From: REEB95 sp050729835
GTDB taxonomy: Bacteria; Pseudomonadota; Alphaproteobacteria; ATCC43930; CGMCC-115725
Reading direction: 5' to 3'
Assembly: GCA_050729835.1 (NCBI GenBank)
Contig: JBOHLS010000017.1
Coordinates: 1-56,737, forward strand
Length of the DNA stretch: 56,737 nucleotides
This document shows, piece by piece, positions 51,821 through 56,737 of the stretch (the stretch's first letter is position 1; every line of letters begins with the position of its first letter). The notes under the pieces are model-generated. The model had not been told where the DNA came from. It did no database searches and saw only the letters and a list, made by a program, of their open reading frames with translations. A program made the position numbers and the translations under genes.

Positions 51821-52933
51821 ATGTCCAGGACTTTGCCCAATCGCTGGGGACAGTTGATTACGGTCATCATCTGCCAGGTGATGATCGCCAATCTGCAATA
51901 CAGCTGGACGCTGTTTGTTCGGCCGATGAACCAGGCCCATGGCTGGGCCATTGCCGAAATCCAAATCGCCTTCAGCATCTTCATCGGGCTCGAGACCTGG
52001 CTGACGCCGCTCGAGGGCTGGCTGGCGGACAAGATCGGTCCGAAGCTTGTGGTGGCGGTGGGCGGCGCGATGGTGGCCGTGGGTTGGGTCATCAACTCAT
52101 ACGCCGACAGCCTGACGATGCTCTATCTCGGCGCGGTGATCTCGGGCACGGGCGCCGGGGCGATCTACACCACCAACGTCGGCAACGCCGTGAAGTGGTT
52201 TCCCGACCGGCGCGGTCTGGCGGTCGGCTTGACCGCGGCGGGTTACGGCGCGGGCGCGGCTTTGACCGTCATTCCGATCCGGGCGGTGATTGCGTCGGGC
52301 GGCTATGCGTCGGCGTTCTTATGGTTTGGCTTGATTCAGGGTGCGGTGGTGTTCCTGTTGGCGTGGCACCTGCGCAGCCCCGGGGCGGGAGAGGTTCCGA
52401 CGCCGAAGGAAGTCAAGGTTATCCAGACGGCGCAAAACTATACGCCGGGCCAGGTTCTGGCCTCGCCGGTATTCTGGATCCTCTACATCATGTTCATCCT
52501 GGTCTCGGCCAGCGGGCTGATGGCGACGGCGCAGATCGCACTCATCGCCAAGGACTACAACGTCGCCAATACGGTGATCTTCCTCGGCGGCACGACGCTG
52601 ACCGTGGCGCTGCTGGTCGACAACGTGTGCAACGGCGCGGCGCGGCCGATCTTCGGATGGATCTCCGACAATATCGGCCGCGAGAATACCATGGCGATCG
52701 CCTTCGGCCTGGGCGGCATCGCCTATTGGCTCCTAGGCTCGGCCGGCACCTCGCCGTGGGCCTTCGTGGTGTTCGCCGGGTTGGTCTTCCTCACCTGGGG
52801 CGAGATCTTTAGCCTATTCCCGTCGACCTGCACCGACACCTTCGGGTCGAAATTCGCCACCACCAATCTGAGCCTGCTTTACACCGCCAAGGGGGCCTTG
52901 GCCTTCCTGGTGCCGCTGGCCAACGTCATCTAA
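51821..52933 (+). CDS. Oxalate/formate-type MFS antiporter, C-terminus cut by a frameshift (continues to 53078)
   Basis: A major facilitator protein of the oxalate/formate antiporter (OFA) type: MIANLQYSWTLFVRPM, LETWLTPLEGWLADKIG, the GTGAGAIYTTNVGNAVKWFP block and FLTWGEIFSLFPSTCTDTFG are typical. The open frame ends at TAA 52931-52933 after eleven helices. An extra T at 52931 appears to cause this; without it the frame reads KASTGSWHMVFVITAIMNF and on to TAG at 53078, restoring helix 12 and about 418 residues in total. The ATG has GGGGAAAG upstream. Together with carbonic anhydrase and formate dehydrogenase next door it suggests formate or oxalate uptake. Confidence 0.82.
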   Translation: MSRTLPNRWGQLITVIICQVMIANLQYSWTLFVRPMNQAHGWAIAEIQIAFSIFIGLETWLTPLEGWLADKIGPKLVVAVGGAMVAVGWVINSYADSLTMLYLGAVISGTGAGAIYTTNVGNAVKWFPDRRGLAVGLTAAGYGAGAALTVIPIRAVIASGGYASAFLWFGLIQGAVVFLLAWHLRSPGAGEVPTPKEVKVIQTAQNYTPGQVLASPVFWILYIMFILVSASGLMATAQIALIAKDYNVANTVIFLGGTTLTVALLVDNVCNGAARPIFGWISDNIGRENTMAIAFGLGGIAYWLLGSAGTSPWAFVVFAGLVFLTWGEIFSLFPSTCTDTFGSKFATTNLSLLYTAKGALAFLVPLANVI

Positions 52934-53104
52934 GGCGTCGACCGGCAGCTGGCACATGGTGTTCGTCATCACCGCGATCATGAACTTCGCCGTCGTGGCC
53001 CTGGCGCTCTTCGTCCTGAAGCCGCTACGCTCCAGGCAGATAGCCGCGTCGCCGCAGCGGGTGGCGCCCGCCCAATAGCGTCGCGCCGCAACCTCAACCC
53101 CAAA

Positions 53105-53145
53105 CGGCGGATGCGGGGTGAAATCTCCGCATCCGCCGATTTTTT
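53105..53145 (+). terminator. Strong intrinsic terminator before the carbonic anhydrase gene
   Basis: CGGCGGATGCGG (53105-53116) and CCGCATCCGCCG (53127-53138) form a perfect 12-bp stem with a 10-base loop, followed by six T (53140-53145). It lies 26 bases after the restored MFS stop (53078) and only 11 bases before the carbonic anhydrase ATG at 53157. It ends the transporter transcript and could also act as an attenuator for the next gene. Confidence 0.88.
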
Positions 53146-53156
53146 GCCGCCGCCAA

Positions 53157-53855
53157 ATGACCTCGAACGCAAAGCCGCCATCGCCGCCCTTCCCCGAGCG
53201 CCTGATCGAAGGCTATCGCGCGTTCCTCAGCGGCCGCTTCGCCGGCGAGCGCTCGCGTTACGAGACGCTGGCGCGAACCGGGCAGCGCCCCGAGATCATG
53301 GTCATCGGCTGCATCGACTCGCGCGTCTCGCCGGAAGCGATCTTCGACGCGGCGCCGGGCGAAATGCTGATCGTGCGCAACGTCGCCAATCTCGTGCCGC
53401 CGTTCGAGCCGCACCGCGAGACGCAGCATGGCACCAGCGCGGCGATCGAATTCGGCGTCCAGGCGCTACGGGTCAAGCACGTCGTCGTACTCGGCCATGC
53501 CCTGTGCGGCGGTATCCGGGCGTTTGCCGACGAGCAACAGCCGCTGTCGGCCGGCGATTTCATCGGACGCTGGATGTCGCAGATCGCCCCCGCTGCCCAG
53601 GGCCTCGGCCCGCGCGGCGCGGACAACGACGCCTATCTGCGCCGGCTCGAACGCGCGGCGGTCGAGCTCAGCCTGACACACTTGATGACCTTTCCATTCG
53701 TGCGCTGGCGCGTCGAAGAGGGAGCGCTCGCCTTGCATGGCGCCTATTTCGGCGTCGCCAACGGGCATCTGCTGCTACGCGATCCGGCCAGCGGCGTGTT
53801 CGAGCCGACGGCGCAGGATACGGCCGCGGGAAACGCGAACCGCGGCGGCCGCTAG
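53157..53855 (+). CDS. Beta-class carbonic anhydrase
   Basis: A 232-residue beta-carbonic anhydrase interconverting CO2 and bicarbonate. Zinc ligands are Cys52 (IGCIDSRVSPE), His114 and Cys117 (VLGHALCGGI), with the Asp54-Arg56 dyad also present; RNVANLVPPFE and the hydrophobic core HGTSAAIEFGVQ are family typical. ATG 53157 is chosen; a GTG at 53118 is in frame but lies inside the terminator hairpin. No clear ribosome-binding site precedes the ATG. It is seven bases from the convergent formate dehydrogenase gene and may hydrate the CO2 that enzyme makes. Confidence 0.9.
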   Translation: MTSNAKPPSPPFPERLIEGYRAFLSGRFAGERSRYETLARTGQRPEIMVIGCIDSRVSPEAIFDAAPGEMLIVRNVANLVPPFEPHRETQHGTSAAIEFGVQALRVKHVVVLGHALCGGIRAFADEQQPLSAGDFIGRWMSQIAPAAQGLGPRGADNDAYLRRLERAAVELSLTHLMTFPFVRWRVEEGALALHGAYFGVANGHLLLRDPASGVFEPTAQDTAAGNANRGGR

Positions 53856-53862
53856 CGCCGAC

Positions 53863-56652
53863 CTATTCCGCCGCGACCTTGGCGGTGACCGGCTCGACCC
53901 GCGCGGCGCAGTACTTGAACTCGGGAATCTTACCCATCGGATCGAGCTGCGGATTGGTCAGGATGTTCGCCGCCGCCTCAACATAGCAGAACGGGATGAA
54001 CACCATGCCCGGCGCGATGGCGAGATCGGGCCGCGCCTTGAGCTCGATGGCGCCGCGCCGCGTGGCGACGCGGATGGTCGATCCCGCGACGATGCCCATG
54101 CGCTTCATGTCGCCCGGCGACAGCGACGCATGCGCCTCGGGCTCGATCGCGTCGAGCACGCTGGCGCGGCGTGTCATCGCGCCGGTATGCCAATGCTCGA
54201 GCTGCCGGCCGGTCATCAGCACCATCGGGTAGTTCTTGTCGGGCTCCTCGGCCGGCGGACGGATGTCGACCGCCACCAGCTTGCCGCGACCGGATTTGGT
54301 CGGGAAGCCGTCGCCGAAGACGATATCGGTGCCGGGTTGGTCGGGCGCCGGGCAGGGATAGGTCACCGAGCTTTCGCTCTCCAACCGTTCCCAGGTGATG
54401 TTGTCGAGCGACGGCATGCCGAGCTTCATCTCGGCGAAGACATCGGCCGGTCCGGCATACTTCCAGTCGAGCCCGATGCGCTGGGCGAGTTCCTGGATGA
54501 TCCAGAGATCGTGCCGCGCGTCGCCGGGCAACGGCAACGCCTGGCGGCCCATCTGCACTTGACGATTGGTGTTGCTGACCGTGCCGGTTTTCTCCGGCCA
54601 GGCCGAGGCCGGCAGGAACACATCGGCGTAAGACGCGGTCTCCGTCAGGAACAGGTCCTGCACCACCAAGTGATCGAGCTTGGCGAACGCCTCGCGTGCG
54701 TGCTGCACGTCGGGATCGGACATCGCGGGGTTCTCGCCCATGATGTACATGCCGCGGATCTGATCGGCATGGATCGCGTTCACGATCTCGACCACCGTCA
54801 GGCCGGCCTTGGGATCGAGCTTGGCGCTCCACAGCTTCTCGAAGAATGCCCGGCGCTCGGGGTCTTCGACCGAGATGTAGTCGGGGAAGAACATCGGGAT
54901 GAGGCCGACGTCGGAAGCGCCCTGGACGTTGTTCTGGCCGCGCAACGGATGCAGGCCGGTGCCCGGCCGGCCGATCTGACCGGTGATCAGCGACAGTGCG
55001 ATCAAGCAGCGGGTGTTGTCGGTGCCGTGCACGTGCTGCGAGATGCCCATGCCCCAGAAGATGATCGCCGCCTCGGCGCGAGCGAACTTGCGCGCCACGG
55101 TCTTCAGCGTCTCGGCGTCGATGCCGCAGATCGGCGCCATCTTCTCCGGCGTGCGATCCTTGACGCTTTCGACGATCTTCTCAAAATCTTCGGTACGCGC
55201 TTGCACATACTGCTCGTCGATCAAGTCCTCGGCGATGATGGTGTGCAGCATCGCCGACAGCATGGCGACGTCGCGGCCCGGCTTGAATTGCAGCATGTGG
55301 GTCGCGTGGCGCTTCAGCGCCTGGCCGCGCGGGTCCATGACGATGAGCGTCGCGCCGCGCTTCGCAGCGTTCTTGAAGAAGGTCGCCGCGACCGGATGGT
55401 TCTCAGTCGGATTGGCGCCGATGACGACGATGACGTCGGCGTCCTTCGCCGCCATGAACGGCGCCGTCACCGCGCCGGAGCCGATGCCCTCGAGCAGGCC
55501 GGCAACCGACGAGGCGTGGCACAGGCGCGTGCAATGGTCGACGTTGTTGGTGCCGAAGCCGGTGCGCACCAGCTTCTGGAAGAGATAGGCCTCTTCGTTC
55601 GAGCCCTTGGCCGAGCCGAACCCGGCAAGAGCCTTGCCGCCGTGCGCGTCGCGGATCTTCTTGAGGCCGGCGGCGGCGGCGGCGAGCGCCTCGTCCCAGG
55701 ACACCTCGCGGAAAAGCGCCCACGGGTTGCTGGGGTCGAACAGCGCGTGGGCATCCTTCTTCATGCCCGGCTTGCGGATCATCGGCTTCATCAGGCGTTG
55801 CGGATGGCTGATGTAATCGAAGCCGAAGCGGCCCTTGACACAGAGACGGTTGAGGTTCGACGGGCCGGTGTAGCCGTCGACATAGAGGAGCTTGTCGTCC
55901 TTGATCTTGTAAGTGATCTGGCAACCGACGCCGCAATAGGGGCAGACACTGTTGACTTCGCGGTCGGGCTCCTTCGCGTGGACGCCGTGTTCGTCGACTA
56001 GCGTCGATTCGAGCAGCGCGCCGGTCGGGCAGACCTGGACGCATTCGCCGCAGGCGACGCAGGTGCTGTTGCCCATCGGGTCGTCGAAATCGAAGATGAT
56101 TTTCGCGTCGTGATTGCGGGCGGCCATGCCGATCACGTCGTTGACCTGGACCTCGCGGCAAGCGCGGACGCACAGATTGCATTCGATGCAGGCGTCGAGC
56201 CGCACTGCCATTGCCGGATGGCTGCGGTCGGGCTTGGGGTGGTGGGTGGGCGGGAAGCGGCCGGCGGATACCCCGACCTTGTCGGCCCAGCGCCAGAACT
56301 TCGAATCCGGATCGGGATGGGCGCTGCGCGCGGGCTGGTCCGAGACCAGCAGGTCGAACACCATCTTGCGCGAGAACTTGGCGCGTTCCGACGCCGAGCG
56401 GACCTTCATGCCCGCCGCCGGCTGGCGCAGGCACGAGGCGGCGAGCACGCGCTCGCCTTCGATCTCGACCATGCAGGCACGGCAGTTGCCGTCGGGCCGG
56501 TAGCCCGGTTCCGAGCTGTAGCAGAGATGGGGGATCTCGACGCCCCTGCGCTGCGCCACCTGCCAGATGGTCTCGCCCGGCCGGGCTTCGACCTCCTTGC
56601 CGTCGAGCAGGAACTTGATGGGTTCGCCGATCACGCCGGAGCCGTCGCTCAT
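53863..56652 (-). CDS. fdsA: Formate dehydrogenase catalytic (alpha) subunit, FdsA type
   Basis: A 929-residue molybdopterin enzyme oxidising formate to CO2. The N-terminal 2Fe-2S domain has Cys44, Cys57, Cys60 and Cys74. Two 4Fe-4S sites follow (CIECNLCVRAC at 155-165; CVACGECVQVC at 198-208), then the proximal cluster (CPYCGVGC at 237-244, and Cys271). The Mo ligand is a cysteine, Cys378, in CTRLCHASSVAGL, not selenocysteine. The C-terminal dinucleotide-binding domain is complete. This is the layout of soluble NAD-dependent FdsA. GGAGGAGG precedes the ATG. Upstream only 85 bp are visible, so fdsG and fdsB, if present, lie outside; fdsC and fdsD are not downstream. Confidence 0.94.
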   Translation of the reverse strand: MSDGSGVIGEPIKFLLDGKEVEARPGETIWQVAQRRGVEIPHLCYSSEPGYRPDGNCRACMVEIEGERVLAASCLRQPAAGMKVRSASERAKFSRKMVFDLLVSDQPARSAHPDPDSKFWRWADKVGVSAGRFPPTHHPKPDRSHPAMAVRLDACIECNLCVRACREVQVNDVIGMAARNHDAKIIFDFDDPMGNSTCVACGECVQVCPTGALLESTLVDEHGVHAKEPDREVNSVCPYCGVGCQITYKIKDDKLLYVDGYTGPSNLNRLCVKGRFGFDYISHPQRLMKPMIRKPGMKKDAHALFDPSNPWALFREVSWDEALAAAAAGLKKIRDAHGGKALAGFGSAKGSNEEAYLFQKLVRTGFGTNNVDHCTRLCHASSVAGLLEGIGSGAVTAPFMAAKDADVIVVIGANPTENHPVAATFFKNAAKRGATLIVMDPRGQALKRHATHMLQFKPGRDVAMLSAMLHTIIAEDLIDEQYVQARTEDFEKIVESVKDRTPEKMAPICGIDAETLKTVARKFARAEAAIIFWGMGISQHVHGTDNTRCLIALSLITGQIGRPGTGLHPLRGQNNVQGASDVGLIPMFFPDYISVEDPERRAFFEKLWSAKLDPKAGLTVVEIVNAIHADQIRGMYIMGENPAMSDPDVQHAREAFAKLDHLVVQDLFLTETASYADVFLPASAWPEKTGTVSNTNRQVQMGRQALPLPGDARHDLWIIQELAQRIGLDWKYAGPADVFAEMKLGMPSLDNITWERLESESSVTYPCPAPDQPGTDIVFGDGFPTKSGRGKLVAVDIRPPAEEPDKNYPMVLMTGRQLEHWHTGAMTRRASVLDAIEPEAHASLSPGDMKRMGIVAGSTIRVATRRGAIELKARPDLAIAPGMVFIPFCYVEAAANILTNPQLDPMGKIPEFKYCAARVEPVTAKVAAE

Positions 56653-56737
56653 GACACCTCCTCCGGAAAATGCCTGAGGACCAATTTAACCGGATTCATC
56701 GCCGCCTGCCCAAGGCCGCAAATTGACGCATCGGTCA

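Noticed and set aside
55500..55540. Selenocysteine in formate dehydrogenase
   Set aside because: The molybdenum ligand position is an ordinary cysteine (LCHASS) and the frame has no internal TGA.

Overview
The window is one GC-rich chromosomal stretch, packed with short intergenic gaps and 4-bp start/stop overlaps. The gene content points to a free-living or environmental alphaproteobacterium: CarD, a 7Fe ferredoxin, a SUV3-like helicase with an S4 protein, the aconitase/cytochrome c maturation neighbourhood, system I cytochrome c biogenesis (ccmABCDEFGHI), acetoacetyl-CoA synthetase and a molybdenum formate dehydrogenase. The order is my best guess only (Rhodospirillales-like). No CRISPR array, insertion sequence, phage gene or replication origin was seen.

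Layout. 0.1-3.9 kb (minus strand): an unknown helical/glycine-rich protein, tRNA-Arg(CCT), a degenerate metallophosphatase, carD, fdxA, and an HTH/citrate-synthase-like protein that has lost its catalytic histidines. 4.0-8.9 kb (plus): a five-gene glycolipid or polysaccharide operon (GT-B transferase, GT39-like membrane transferase, methyltransferase, ArnC/GtrB-like GT2, small EamA/SMR transporter). 8.9-10.2 kb: a compact mercury-type cassette (MerR regulator with its 19-bp-spaced promoter, MerT-like protein, two small cysteine-rich proteins) without merA or merP. 10.2-12.4 kb (minus): sugar aminotransferase and sugar epimerase that probably belong to the same glycan pathway. 12.4-16.4 kb: extensin-like lipoprotein, S4 protein, SUV3-like helicase, glycine-zipper protein.

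16.5-25.3 kb: htpG, DUF1223 protein, amidase, NIPSNAP protein, acnA and a DUF6056-like membrane gene broken by two compensating indels. 25.5-32.0 kb: the complete ccmABCDEFGHI operon. 32.0-40.9 kb: acetoacetyl-CoA synthetase, pterin dehydratase, zincin-like metallopeptidase, methyltransferase, uracil-DNA glycosylase-like protein, an aldolase/dehydrogenase fusion divergent from a DapA-family lyase, an HtrA-like pseudoprotease and arfB. 41.0-50.0 kb: a four-gene tripartite RND efflux operon (adaptor, two different permeases, outer-membrane factor) running into arfB. 50.3-56.7 kb: a decayed methyltransferase, HU, a frameshifted oxalate/formate-type MFS transporter, a beta-carbonic anhydrase and the catalytic subunit of formate dehydrogenase, which together look like a formate uptake and oxidation module.

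Themes worth attention: (1) three proteins keep a family fold but have lost catalytic residues (citrate synthase-like, metallophosphatase-like, HtrA-like), and a fourth (the epimerase) has an altered catalytic Tyr; (2) a mer-like cassette with no reductase sits inside a sugar-modification locus; (3) about 10 kb separates helicase-S4 from fdxA-carD, which are often adjacent in this class; (4) three genes carry single-base indels, so either decay or assembly error is present; (5) strong terminator hairpins sit directly before ccmA, the uracil-DNA glycosylase-like gene and the carbonic anhydrase gene. All functional statements rest on reading motifs by eye; no database search was run.
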